A stretch of 64,000 nt of DNA, from positions 32,218 to 96,217 of the forward strand of contig CAUPES010000006.1 in NCBI GenBank assembly GCA_963510375.1, written 5' to 3'. Under the pieces are notes generated by a model. It saw only the letters and a list, made by a program, of their open reading frames with translations. It made no database searches and had not been told where the DNA came from. Shown one piece after another: positions 8,072 to 17,722 of the stretch (position 1 is its first letter; every line of letters starts with the position of its first letter). This stretch comes from Fastidiosipila sp963510375 (GTDB lineage: Bacteria; Bacillota; Clostridia; Saccharofermentanales; Fastidiosipilaceae). Made by a program: the position numbers and the translations under genes.

Positions 8072-11000
8072 CTAGTTAATTACTTTTTCTGAATCTGTGT
8101 CTTCTAGCTCTTCAGCATCATGCAAGACATTTTCGAGAATTTCTTTGTTCTCTTCAATCACAGAAACTGGAGTTAAGTTTCTATAATATGCCAAACCTGT
8201 ACCTGCTGGGATTAAAGTACCAATTATGACATTTTCTTTTAGTCCAATTAGTTCGTCACGTTTACCTTTTACTGCCACATCTGTGAGAACTCTTGTTGTT
8301 TCCTGGAATGAAGCAGCTGATAGCCATGATTCTGTAGCTAAGGATGCCTTGGTAATACCTAATAGGAGTCTTTCGCCTTCTGCGATCTCGCCACCTTCAT
8401 TGTTTACACGAGCATTTTCTTCTCTGAACTTGAAGATATCTACAACACCACCTGTTGGTAGATCTGTATCTCCTGCTTCATTTACTCTTACTTTACGCAT
8501 CATTTGACGACAAATAATTTCAACGTGCTTATCATTAATATCAATACCGTTGTTGTTATAGACTTTAATAACTTCTGAAGTAATGTAACGTGCAACGCCT
8601 GCAACTCCACTAACATTCATGATATCATGTGGATTGATTGAACCTTCTGTGATTAGGTCACCGGCTTCAATTGAATCGCCTTCTTCGATTAGTAATGTTG
8701 ATCCATAAGGAACATTGTATTTCTTAACTTTGCCCTCTGCATCTGTTACTTCAACTTCAGTCTTACGTTTACTTGAGTCTTTAATGCTTACGATACCCGC
8801 TGTTTGACTCATAATCGCTTGACCTTTTGGTTTTCTTGCTTCGAATAGCTCTTCAACACGAGGCAAACCTTGAGTGATATCTTCTCCAGACAATGCAATA
8901 CCACCTGTGTGGAAAGTACGCATTGTTAGCTGTGTACCTGGCTCACCGATTGATTGTGCTGCCATAATACCTACTGATTCACCAATTTCTGCCTTAGAAC
9001 CTGTAGCTAAGTTTGTACCATAACATTTAGCACATACACCGTGTTTTGCTTCACATGTCAAGACTGATCTGATCTTAACTGCTTCAATTTCAGTTAATTC
9101 AACTTTCTCAGCTTTCTTATTGGTAATTAGTTTATTAGCGTTGCAAATTACTTCTCCTGTTTCAGGATCAATAATATCTTCTGCTGCGTATCTACCAACA
9201 ATTCTATCTGCTAAAGTACTAATTACTCTCTTTGAAGCTCCTGAACCTGAAGTCAAGGCTGTCATTGTGACTGAATCTTCACTACCACAGTCAACTTGAG
9301 TAATAATGATATCTTGAGCAACGTCAACCAAACGTCTTGTTAGGTAACCGGAGTCAGCTGTCTTTAATGCTGTATCTGATAGAGCTTTACGAGCACCGTG
9401 TGATGAAATAAAGAACTCTAAGATGTTCATACCTTCACGTAGGTTAGACTTGATAGGAATTTCAATTGTTTTACCTGAAGTATCACTAACGTTACCACGC
9501 ATACCTGCCAACTGTTTGATCTGTGACATAGAACCACGAGCACCAGATTGACTCATCATTGCAATTGAGTTGTATCTGTCCATGTTTACTTTCAAAGCTT
9601 CTGTAATATCGTCAGTTGTCTTTGTCCAAACTTGAATTGTAGCTTGTGAACGTCCATCTTCATTTAACAAACCTCTTTGGTGTTGCTTATTGATGAATTC
9701 AACTTTTTCTTCAGCCTTCTTAAGGTATTCTTGTTTGACTCCAGGAACTTCCATATCGAAAACGCTAATAGAAATACCTGATTTTGTTGCAAAGTGGTAA
9801 CCCAATTTCTTGATGTCATCCAAAATACTTGCTGTCTTTGTCAAACCATTGTAGCGGATTAAGCGTTCAATAATATTTCCTAGTTTTGTTTTATCTACTA
9901 CTTCATCAACTTCTAGATCAAACTCATGCTCAGGTACTGTTCTGTCAACGTAGCCTAAGTTTTGTGGAATTATCTTATTAAATAAGAATCTTCCGTAAGT
10001 TGATGTAACTCTATGGTAAATATTCTTACCAAACTTCTTACCACCATCGAAGCGTACAGTGATTGTTGAGTGCAATTCTAGGTCACCTTTGTCGTAAGCC
10101 ATTTCTGCTTCATCCAAAGATGTAAATACTTTGCCGTCGCCCTTGCAGTTTTCTTGGTCGATTGTTAAGTAGTACAAACCTAAAACCATATCTTGTGTAG
10201 GCACAGTAACTGGTTTACCGTCTTGTGGTTTCAAGAGGTTGGTTGAGTGTAGCATTAAGAATCTACATTCTGCTTTAGCTTCTGCGGATAAAGGTACGTG
10301 AACAGCCATTTGGTCACCATCGAAGTCAGCGTTGAAAGCTGTACATGCTAGTGGGTGTAGTTTAATAGCTTTACCCTGAACTAATACTGGCTCAAATGCT
10401 TGAATACCTAGTCTGTGAAGTGTTGGGGCACGGTTTAACATAACTGGGTGATCTTGAATAACTTCAGCCAAAATATCCCAAACTACGTCATCACCACGTT
10501 CTACTAAGGTCTTAGCTGTCTTAATGTTGTGTGCGTAGCCCTCCTCCATTAATCTACTCATAACAAATGGTTTGAACAATTCAATTGCCATTTCAGTAGG
10601 TAGACCACATTGGTGCATCTTGAGTTCTGGACCGATAACGATAACTGAACGTCCAGAGTAGTCAACACGTTTACCTAATAAGTTTTGACGGAAACGACCT
10701 TGCTTACCTTTTAGTAATTCAGAAAGGGATTTCAAAGCTCTGTTACCTGCTCCAGCAACTGCTCTACCACGGCGACCATTATCAATTAATGAATCTACAG
10801 CTTCTTGTAGCATACGTTTTTCATTACGAATAATAATTTCTGGTGCACCTAATTGTAGAAGTTTGTTTAAACGGTTATTTCTGTTAATAACTCTTCTATA
10901 TAAATCGTTTAAGTCTGACGTTGCAAAACGACCACCATCCAATTGAACCATTGGTCTTAACTCTGGTGGTAAAACTGGAAGAACATCCAATACCATGTGC

Positions 11001-11725
11001 TCAGGTTTATTTTCTGAACGGCTAAAAGCTTCCATTACTTCCAAACGTTTTACTAAACGTACTCTCTTTTGGCCTTTGCTTTCTTTAATTTCACTACGTA
11101 GTTCTTCAGTTTCTTTGTTTACATCGATTTGTGCTAATAGTTCTTGAATTGATTCTGCACCCATACCAGCGCGGAAAGAATCACGACCGAACTTACGTAC
11201 TGTTTCTTGATAATCAGCCTCTGAAATAATTTGTTTTTCTTTTAAGCCAGTCTTACCTGGGTCTAAAACAATATAGTTTGCAAAGTATAGAACACGCTCA
11301 AGTTGACGTGGAGATAAGTCTAGCATTAATGCCATACGACTTGGAATTCCACGGAAGTACCAAATGTGTGATACTGGGGCTGCTAATTTGATGTGACCCA
11401 TTCTCTCACGTCTTACTTTTGACTTGGTTACTTCAACACCACATTTATCACAGACAATTCCTCTATAACGAATTTTCTTGTATTTTCCACAGTGACATTC
11501 GTAGTCTTTTGCAGGACCGAAAATTCTTTCACAGAAGAGACCATCTTTTTCTGGTTTTAAAGTTCTATAGTTAATAGTTTCAGGTTTTTTGACTTCACCG
11601 TGTGACCATTGCAAAATTTGCTCAGGAGAAGCTAATCTAATATCAATGGACTCAAACTCTAAGTTTTCTTCTTTATCTTTATTTACTTTTTTGTTATCTC
11701 TCTCAACAAGTCTTAAATCAGCCAT
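8072..11725 (-). CDS. rpoC: RNA polymerase subunit beta'
   Basis: The 1217-residue protein is the catalytic clamp subunit of RNA polymerase. The N-terminal zinc finger uses C77, C79, C92 and C95. The invariant active-site NADFDGD at 465-471 carries the three aspartates that bind the catalytic magnesium. A second cysteine set (CEAKHGVCAKC) marks the secondary zinc site, followed by the trigger-loop region. Length is normal for Bacillota. It lies 35 bases after rpoB as a two-gene unit and ends at a strong terminator, so rpsL-rpsG do not follow as they do in most genomes. Confidence 0.99.
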   Translation of the reverse strand: MADLRLVERDNKKVNKDKEENLEFESIDIRLASPEQILQWSHGEVKKPETINYRTLKPEKDGLFCERIFGPAKDYECHCGKYKKIRYRGIVCDKCGVEVTKSKVRRERMGHIKLAAPVSHIWYFRGIPSRMALMLDLSPRQLERVLYFANYIVLDPGKTGLKEKQIISEADYQETVRKFGRDSFRAGMGAESIQELLAQIDVNKETEELRSEIKESKGQKRVRLVKRLEVMEAFSRSENKPEHMVLDVLPVLPPELRPMVQLDGGRFATSDLNDLYRRVINRNNRLNKLLQLGAPEIIIRNEKRMLQEAVDSLIDNGRRGRAVAGAGNRALKSLSELLKGKQGRFRQNLLGKRVDYSGRSVIVIGPELKMHQCGLPTEMAIELFKPFVMSRLMEEGYAHNIKTAKTLVERGDDVVWDILAEVIQDHPVMLNRAPTLHRLGIQAFEPVLVQGKAIKLHPLACTAFNADFDGDQMAVHVPLSAEAKAECRFLMLHSTNLLKPQDGKPVTVPTQDMVLGLYYLTIDQENCKGDGKVFTSLDEAEMAYDKGDLELHSTITVRFDGGKKFGKNIYHRVTSTYGRFLFNKIIPQNLGYVDRTVPEHEFDLEVDEVVDKTKLGNIIERLIRYNGLTKTASILDDIKKLGYHFATKSGISISVFDMEVPGVKQEYLKKAEEKVEFINKQHQRGLLNEDGRSQATIQVWTKTTDDITEALKVNMDRYNSIAMMSQSGARGSMSQIKQLAGMRGNVSDTSGKTIEIPIKSNLREGMNILEFFISSHGARKALSDTALKTADSGYLTRRLVDVAQDIIITQVDCGSEDSVTMTALTSGSGASKRVISTLADRIVGRYAAEDIIDPETGEVICNANKLITNKKAEKVELTEIEAVKIRSVLTCEAKHGVCAKCYGTNLATGSKAEIGESVGIMAAQSIGEPGTQLTMRTFHTGGIALSGEDITQGLPRVEELFEARKPKGQAIMSQTAGIVSIKDSSKRKTEVEVTDAEGKVKKYNVPYGSTLLIEEGDSIEAGDLITEGSINPHDIMNVSGVAGVARYITSEVIKVYNNNGIDINDKHVEIICRQMMRKVRVNEAGDTDLPTGGVVDIFKFREENARVNNEGGEIAEGERLLLGITKASLATESWLSAASFQETTRVLTDVAVKGKRDELIGLKENVIIGTLIPAGTGLAYYRNLTPVSVIEENKEILENVLHDAEELEDTDSEKVIN

Positions 11726-11760
11726 TATTTATTTTCCTTTCACTCTAATTTAGCAGAGTC

Positions 11761-14700
11761 TTAATTATCTGAATCGGAGTCATTGCCGATAGAGCTAATC
11801 AATTCGCGTAATTTATTAGTGTCATAGTTGATGTTTGGGTTTAAATCACTTTCGTCAACTTCTTCTTTCAAAGCGACTTCTTTATCTTGATAATAAACTC
11901 TAACATCCAAGCTTAAACTGCGCATTTCTTGGATCAAGACCTTGAAGGACTCTGGAATTCCTGGATCAGGAATATTCTCGCCCTTAACGATAGCCTCATA
12001 TGTCTTAGTACGACCTTGAACATCGTCAGACTTAACAGTTAAGATTTCACGTAATGTATAGGCTGCTCCATAAGCTTGAAGTGCCCAAACCTCCATCTCA
12101 CCGAAACGTTGACCACCGAATTGAGCTTTACCACCCAATGGTTGTTGTGTAACTAATGAGTATGGACCAATTGCTCTTGCGTGAATCTTGTCGTCGACTA
12201 AGTGGTGTAACTTCAAGTAATACATGACACCAACTGTTACATCGTTGTCAAATCTCTCACCTGTACGACCATCGTATACGACAGATTTACCGTTGCTTTG
12301 GATACCGTATTCTTCAAGAATTTCTTGAATATCATGCTCATCTGCACCATCAAATACTGGAGTTGCAACTTTAAATCCGGCTTTCTTAGCAGCCATTCCC
12401 AAGTGAACTTCTAGCAACTGACCAATGTTCATACGTGAAGGAACACCGAGTGGGTTTAAAACTATATCTAGTGGTGTACCATCCTCTAAGTATGGCATAT
12501 CTTCTGAAGGTAAAATTCTAGAAACAACACCTTTGTTACCGTGTCTACCAGCCATCTTATCACCGACTGAAATCTTACGTTTTTGAGCAATATATACTCT
12601 AACTAATTCGTTTACACCGTTACGTAGTTCATCACCGTTTTCACGTGAAAATTCTTTGATATCGACAACAACACCACTTGTACCGTGAGGAACTCTTGTT
12701 GAGGTATCACGTACTTCACGAACTTTTTCACCGAAAATTGCACGGTAAAGTCTTTCTTCTGCAGTTAATTCGGTTTCACCTTTTGGAGTGATTTTACCAA
12801 CAAGAATATCGCCAGCTTTAACTTCTGCACCAATTCTTACAACACCTTTTTCGTCAAGGTTGCGTAGAGCCTCGTCACCAACTTGAGGAATCTCTCTTGT
12901 GATTTCTTCTGCACCTAACTTAGTATCTCTTGCATCACATTCGTACTCTTCGATATGAATAGAGGTGTAGACATCATCCCTAACTAGACGTTCGTTGATT
13001 AAAACAGCATCTTCGTAGTTGTAACCATCCCAGGTCATGAAACCGATTAGCATGTTTTGACCTAGTGAAAGTTCACCGTTGTCTGTTGAAGGACCGTCTG
13101 CAATTATATCTCCTGCTTCAACGTGATCACCCATTCTAACCAATGGTCTTTGGTTGATACATGTGGAGTGGTTTGATCTTTGATATTTAGTTAATTCATA
13201 AACATCTTGTGATATTTCTGATGTTTTAATAATAATTTTGTCTGAAGCTACAAACGTAACTTCACCTGCATTCTTAGCAACGGCTACAACACCTGAGTCT
13301 TTTGCAGCTCTGTATTCCATACCCGTACCAACAATCGGTGAGTCTGGATTTACTAGAGGTACTGCCTGACGTTGCATGTTTGCACCCATAAGAGCACGGT
13401 TAGCATCGTCATTACCTAAGAATGGAATTAATGATGTAGCAACAGAAACAACTTGTTTTGGAGATACGTCCATTAAATCAACTTTATCTACTGGTACTTC
13501 CAAGAATTTATCACGTAAACGTACTGTAATCTTGTTGTCTGTGAAAGATCCGTCTTCATTTAGAGGTTCATTTGCCATAGCAATATAGAAGTCATCCTCT
13601 TCATCTGCTGTTAGATAGCGAACTTCTTCTGAAACAATACCTTTTTCTTTGTCATAAACTCTATAAGGCGTTTCGATAAATCCATATTTATTAACAGTTG
13701 CATAAGTTGCCAACGAGTTTATCAATCCGATATTTGGTCCTTCTGGTGTTTCAATTGGACAAATACGTCCATAATGTGATGAGTGAACGTCACGAACTTC
13801 AAAGTTAGTACGATCTCTACTTAAACCACCTGGTCCTAAAGCTGACAAACGACGTTTGTGAGTTAATTCAGATAGTGGGTTGTGTTGATCCATAAATTGT
13901 GACAACTGTGATGAACCGAAGAATTCTTTAATTGCTGCACTAACTGGTCTTGTATTAATTAATTTCTTAGGAGTTACTTTGTCTGGATCTGAAATTGATC
14001 TCATACGGTCACGTACAACTCTCTCCATACGAGTAAATCCAATACGTAATTGGTTTTGCAACAATTCACCAACTGAACGTACTCTACGGTTACCTAAGTG
14101 GTCGATATCATCTAAGTCACCAATTCCATCATATAATCCGATTAAGTAACTTATAGAAGCAATAATATCTTCAACTGTTAAGTTTGTTGGCATTAATTGA
14201 TTCTTATCTTTGCGGAACAAATCGTTAATTATTTGAGCCTGTTTATCTTCAGACTCTGCTTGTGCTTCTGCGGCAACTGCTCTTAATGCACTTGTTCTTA
14301 CCATTTCGGTAATTCCAGTACCTTCAAAGTCAATTTCTTTAACTACATCTTCTGAGAAGAAGTTGCTTAAGAAAGCTTTTGCATCAACTCTTGCATTACC
14401 AATTACACGGAATTTCTCGTCAGCTTCAGTCAATGTGTCACCAACTTTGATCATTGGAATAACGTCAACTTCATTAATACCGCTGTTTTGGATATTCCAC
14501 GCTTGTTCTTCTGTAATAATTTGATCTTTTTCTGCTAAGATTTCTCCTTCTGGAGAAACAATATTGTCAACTGCCTTGTGCCCCATAATTCTACTTGCAA
14601 GAGCAAATTTACGGTTAACAGTAAAGATACCAACGTTACCAAGATCGTATCTTTGAGGATTAAAGATCATGTTATTTAATAAGCTTTCAGCACCTTCTGT

Positions 14701-15447
14701 TGAAGCTGGTTCACCTGGTCTTAATTTACGGTGTAATTCCAATAAACCTTCTTCACGGTTCGTGCTGTTATCTTTGGCTAAAGTAGCCATAATATAATCA
14801 CCGTCACCAAAATTCTCGATAATCTCTGCATTTGTACCATATCCTAAAGATCTCAAGAATACTGACAATGGGAATTTACGAGTACGGTCTATACGCATGT
14901 AAATAACATCTTTTTTATCGGTTTCATATTCTAGCCAAGCACCACGGTTTGGAATAATTTGGCAACTGTATAAATCTTTACCACTCTTATTATTCTTTAC
15001 TGGTTTGTAATATGCGCCTGGTGAACGTACTAACTGACTAATAACAACTCGCTCAGCACCATTAATGATAAATGAACCATTGTCTGTCATTAGAGGGAAA
15101 TCGCCCAAGAATATTGTTTGCTCTTTGATAACTCCAGTCTTTTTATTATTAAGCTGGACTTTCATTCTCATAGGAGCTGAGTAGTTAACGTCTCTATCAC
15201 GACATTCACTCATTGGGTAGTTAGGGTTATCGATATCAAATTCTGTTTCTAAAAGGTAAATTTCTAAGTCCCCTGGACCATCGTCTTTAATAGGAGAAAT
15301 TGAGTCAATAACTTCTTTAATACCTTGGTCTAATAACCATTGGTAAGACTCTTTTTGAATAGAAACCAAATTTGGCATATCGGTTGCTTCATGTAATTTT
15401 GCATATGACATGCGCTCAGCACGTCCAAATTTCTCGGGATGCAACAT
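11761..15447 (-). CDS. rpoB: RNA polymerase subunit beta
   Basis: The 1228-residue protein carries the usual beta-subunit landmarks. These are the rifampicin-pocket region with SSQLSQFMDQHNPLSELTHKRR near residues 500-530 (given in part), the RLSALGPGG segment, GRHGNKGVVS, and the C-terminal GGQRFGEMEVWAL clamp sequence. The pocket has the susceptible-type residues (Q, D, H, R, S) with no obvious rifampicin-resistance change. It is the first gene of rpoB-rpoC. rplJ-rplL are not upstream. Instead a chaperone gene with its own terminator precedes a 500-base gap that contains a promoter. Confidence 0.98.
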   Translation of the reverse strand: MLHPEKFGRAERMSYAKLHEATDMPNLVSIQKESYQWLLDQGIKEVIDSISPIKDDGPGDLEIYLLETEFDIDNPNYPMSECRDRDVNYSAPMRMKVQLNNKKTGVIKEQTIFLGDFPLMTDNGSFIINGAERVVISQLVRSPGAYYKPVKNNKSGKDLYSCQIIPNRGAWLEYETDKKDVIYMRIDRTRKFPLSVFLRSLGYGTNAEIIENFGDGDYIMATLAKDNSTNREEGLLELHRKLRPGEPASTEGAESLLNNMIFNPQRYDLGNVGIFTVNRKFALASRIMGHKAVDNIVSPEGEILAEKDQIITEEQAWNIQNSGINEVDVIPMIKVGDTLTEADEKFRVIGNARVDAKAFLSNFFSEDVVKEIDFEGTGITEMVRTSALRAVAAEAQAESEDKQAQIINDLFRKDKNQLMPTNLTVEDIIASISYLIGLYDGIGDLDDIDHLGNRRVRSVGELLQNQLRIGFTRMERVVRDRMRSISDPDKVTPKKLINTRPVSAAIKEFFGSSQLSQFMDQHNPLSELTHKRRLSALGPGGLSRDRTNFEVRDVHSSHYGRICPIETPEGPNIGLINSLATYATVNKYGFIETPYRVYDKEKGIVSEEVRYLTADEEDDFYIAMANEPLNEDGSFTDNKITVRLRDKFLEVPVDKVDLMDVSPKQVVSVATSLIPFLGNDDANRALMGANMQRQAVPLVNPDSPIVGTGMEYRAAKDSGVVAVAKNAGEVTFVASDKIIIKTSEISQDVYELTKYQRSNHSTCINQRPLVRMGDHVEAGDIIADGPSTDNGELSLGQNMLIGFMTWDGYNYEDAVLINERLVRDDVYTSIHIEEYECDARDTKLGAEEITREIPQVGDEALRNLDEKGVVRIGAEVKAGDILVGKITPKGETELTAEERLYRAIFGEKVREVRDTSTRVPHGTSGVVVDIKEFSRENGDELRNGVNELVRVYIAQKRKISVGDKMAGRHGNKGVVSRILPSEDMPYLEDGTPLDIVLNPLGVPSRMNIGQLLEVHLGMAAKKAGFKVATPVFDGADEHDIQEILEEYGIQSNGKSVVYDGRTGERFDNDVTVGVMYYLKLHHLVDDKIHARAIGPYSLVTQQPLGGKAQFGGQRFGEMEVWALQAYGAAYTLREILTVKSDDVQGRTKTYEAIVKGENIPDPGIPESFKVLIQEMRSLSLDVRVYYQDKEVALKEEVDESDLNPNINYDTNKLRELISSIGNDSDSDN

Positions 15448-15692
15448 AATTAAGATTCACCTCTTCGTCTGTATTATGAGTTTTAAACTGTAAGCATGAC
15501 ATTTCTAGTAATTTTATAAGTCATATTTATAAATTTTGATTTGCTTATCATGCAAATACATTTGACTTTTACATTTGACTTTAATCGGATAAAGGTCTAT
15601 ATCGCACAATTTGCAATTATGCAAGTAGTAATTTATCCCAAAAATCTAAAAATAAGCACGCAAAAGCCTAAAAACTCATTAAGCGTTTTTAC

Positions 15693-15722
15693 ATGATAGC
15701 ACCCCAAAAGCCGTCAGGTCAA
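15693..15722 (-). promoter_or_regulatory. rpoB promoter with extended -10
   Basis: On the minus strand TTGACC (15717-15722), an 18-base spacer and TGCTATCAT give a good -35 and an extended -10 (TGn before TATCAT). Confidence 0.65.
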
Positions 15723-15877
15723 CGTTTACGGGAGTTTGCGCCTATTTTTCTATATTTTAGAGATTTTTCCATTTCAGGTGATGAATTTTCTACTTATTGC
15801 ACAAATCAGTTTAGCAAATTGCTAATTTATTGAATTTTTAGAGATTTTTCAAAAATATTACTTTTTAATACAACAAA

Positions 15878-15900
15878 TGCCGAGTTTTATTCACTCGGCA
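15878..15900 (-). terminator. Hairpin after the PrsA-like gene
   Basis: TGCCGAG (15878-15884) and CTCGGCA (15894-15900) form a perfect 7-bp GC-rich stem with a 9-base loop. On the minus strand it is followed by TTTGTTGTATT, an imperfect T tract. Confidence 0.65.
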
Positions 15901-15954
15901 CTTCATTGTTCTAAATATTTTTTATCTTTTCAATTATAAAAAGTTAAACGTTAC

Positions 15955-17538
15955 CTACCTCTTTGCAAACCAGTATCCAGGATATACAGGTTTAACTTGG
16001 TTTTCTGGAGCTTCAGTTAATTTCTTAAGATCTTCTTCAGATTTCTTCATTTGTAGTGCACTTATAATTTGATGATCTTTACTTGTAACATCTTTTTTGG
16101 CAACTACATGTACTACATATATAAATGTATCTGTTTCGATTAACTCTGTTTTTCCTGTTTGTGCTTCAGGAGATAGTACAAAATCTAAAACTTTTTTCTG
16201 TAATTTTGCTTCATTCTTAGCATCAACGTTTTCGTATTTCATAGATTTACTTTGTGAAAGCTTACCTGAATTTTTTTTATCTTTAGCTTCTTCATCAAAC
16301 TTTTTGAAATCTGCCTCACTATTAATTGCTTTTGTCATTGCTACAGCATTATTCTTAACAGTTTTCTTTTGTTCTTCAGTTATCTCATTACCTTTTGCAT
16401 CATACAAGCTGAATCTTGAAACTCTGATATCAGCAACTTTTCTTGTATCTTCATTTTTTTCACCAAATTTGAGGATTTGGTAATTATCTCCAATTTCAAA
16501 ATATTTGACATCTCCAGCTTTTCTATCTTTTGCTGTTAACCAATCTAAAATATCTTTGTTTCCAATATTTGCTAAATTAACATTCTCTTGCAATGTGAGA
16601 TCTTCTTTAGCTTTTTGTAGTTTTTCTTTAATCTTGCTATCTGCTGTCATTTCAATTGCTACATTTTTGAAATCTTCGCCTTTGCTAATTTTTTCTACAG
16701 CAGATTTTGCTTTTCTTTCTGATTCTTCTTTAGCTTTTTTCAATTCCGCAGAGGTTAAAGCTTTGCCCTTAGAATCCTTGGTCTTAGTTGTAACTTGGAA
16801 GCTATTAAAAGTAACTAGATCATATTTATTTAAGTTTTTATTATACTCTTTATCAATTTCTTCTTGAGTGACTTCATAAGTTGAAGGTTTCTTCTTTGCA
16901 AAGTCAATAGCTATCTTGTTTTTAATCATTAATTTACGCAAGGCTTCAACGCTCATACCTTTGCCATAGAGATTTTCAAGATAAATTTCAAAGTTCAAAG
17001 GTGAACCTGTTTGCTTTTTCATATTCTCTATGTAAGTATCAATTTCTTTGATACTTTCTTCAGAAAGTTTATATCCAGACTTAACAGCTTCTTGGTAAAG
17101 CAAATTAATTTGTTGCACATTCTTATTTGCTGTTTTTTCAAAGAATTCGCCCCAAGTTAGCTTCTCTTTTGTTGCAGCAGATGAATCAGCTCTCTTATCT
17201 AATAAACCACCTTTACCAAAGTATCTAGTATACGTGCTTACTAGATTATTATAGTTGTAGTTATATTCATTAATACTTACATTATTACCCGCAACAGTTA
17301 ATGCATTTAAGTTTCTTTGAATTACACCTGTTTGCCATAGAATTGTAATAACAATTGCAACTACCGCTAACAAAGCCAAGACAGCAGTTAGTATCTTTTT
17401 GCCTAGTTTGGAGTTAGTTTTATGAGGTTTGTGTGAACCATCACGATTCTTTTGTGCCTCTAGTCTTGCTTCTTTCTCTGCTCTAGCTTTTTCGGCCTTG
17501 CTATCAAATTCTGTTTGCATATCATCTTTTTTCGCCAT
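15955..17538 (-). CDS. Membrane-anchored PrsA/SurA-like foldase
   Basis: The 527-residue protein has a charged cytosolic N-terminus, one membrane segment (49-69) and a large, Lys-rich extracytoplasmic region. A SurA_N/PrsA-like helical domain (about 80-250) contains the NINEYNY-type motif after the membrane. A parvulin-like stretch follows (around 255-390, with DVKYFEIGDNYQILKF), then a C-terminal helical tail. PrsA-class proteins help secreted proteins fold between membrane and wall. There is no lipobox, so it is anchored by a transmembrane helix rather than as a lipoprotein. Whether the parvulin part is active is unclear. It is transcribed alone. Confidence 0.75.
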   Translation of the reverse strand: MAKKDDMQTEFDSKAEKARAEKEARLEAQKNRDGSHKPHKTNSKLGKKILTAVLALLAVVAIVITILWQTGVIQRNLNALTVAGNNVSINEYNYNYNNLVSTYTRYFGKGGLLDKRADSSAATKEKLTWGEFFEKTANKNVQQINLLYQEAVKSGYKLSEESIKEIDTYIENMKKQTGSPLNFEIYLENLYGKGMSVEALRKLMIKNKIAIDFAKKKPSTYEVTQEEIDKEYNKNLNKYDLVTFNSFQVTTKTKDSKGKALTSAELKKAKEESERKAKSAVEKISKGEDFKNVAIEMTADSKIKEKLQKAKEDLTLQENVNLANIGNKDILDWLTAKDRKAGDVKYFEIGDNYQILKFGEKNEDTRKVADIRVSRFSLYDAKGNEITEEQKKTVKNNAVAMTKAINSEADFKKFDEEAKDKKNSGKLSQSKSMKYENVDAKNEAKLQKKVLDFVLSPEAQTGKTELIETDTFIYVVHVVAKKDVTSKDHQIISALQMKKSEEDLKKLTEAPENQVKPVYPGYWFAKR

Positions 17539-17583
17539 AAATTGATTCCAACTTTCCTCTTATCAATACAAATATTTTTAGTC

Positions 17584-17612
17584 ATTATAGTACATCAACT
17601 TTATTAAAATAA
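17584..17612 (-). promoter_or_regulatory. Candidate promoter of the PrsA-like gene
   Basis: On the minus strand a perfect TATAAT (17584-17589) lies about 45 bases before the start codon, with a poor -35. The ten bases directly upstream (TTGATGTACT) recur beside the -10 of the moxR region. Confidence 0.45.
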
Positions 17613-17722
17613 GTAAATTTTCCATTATTAATTATTACCTATTTTTTAATAACAACTATAAACTTACATTTTTAGCTTCACATTGATGCTTTAATCTTAC
17701 TCTCAACATCTCTAGTAAACTA

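Larger units (their letters stand above)
15448..15954 (-). other. rpoB upstream region, long leader
   Basis: This 507-base gap holds the prsA-like gene's terminator, a promoter near 15693-15722 and an AT-rich leader of about 240 bases. The leader contains a CATTTGACTTTTACATTTGACTT direct repeat (described in parts: TTTGACT at 15561 and 15574). A second short repeat, TTTTAGAGATTTTTC, occurs twice further upstream. I see no L10-type or T-box structure. Confidence 0.5.

Noticed and set aside
12638..12651. TTTTCACGTGAAAA inside rpoB as a second parS
   Set aside because: The CACGTG core is there but the outer bases differ from both the strong local parS and the consensus, and it is in conserved coding sequence.
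15561..15580. TTTGACT repeats in the rpoB leader as a CtsR box
   Set aside because: The two heptads are six bases apart, not three.
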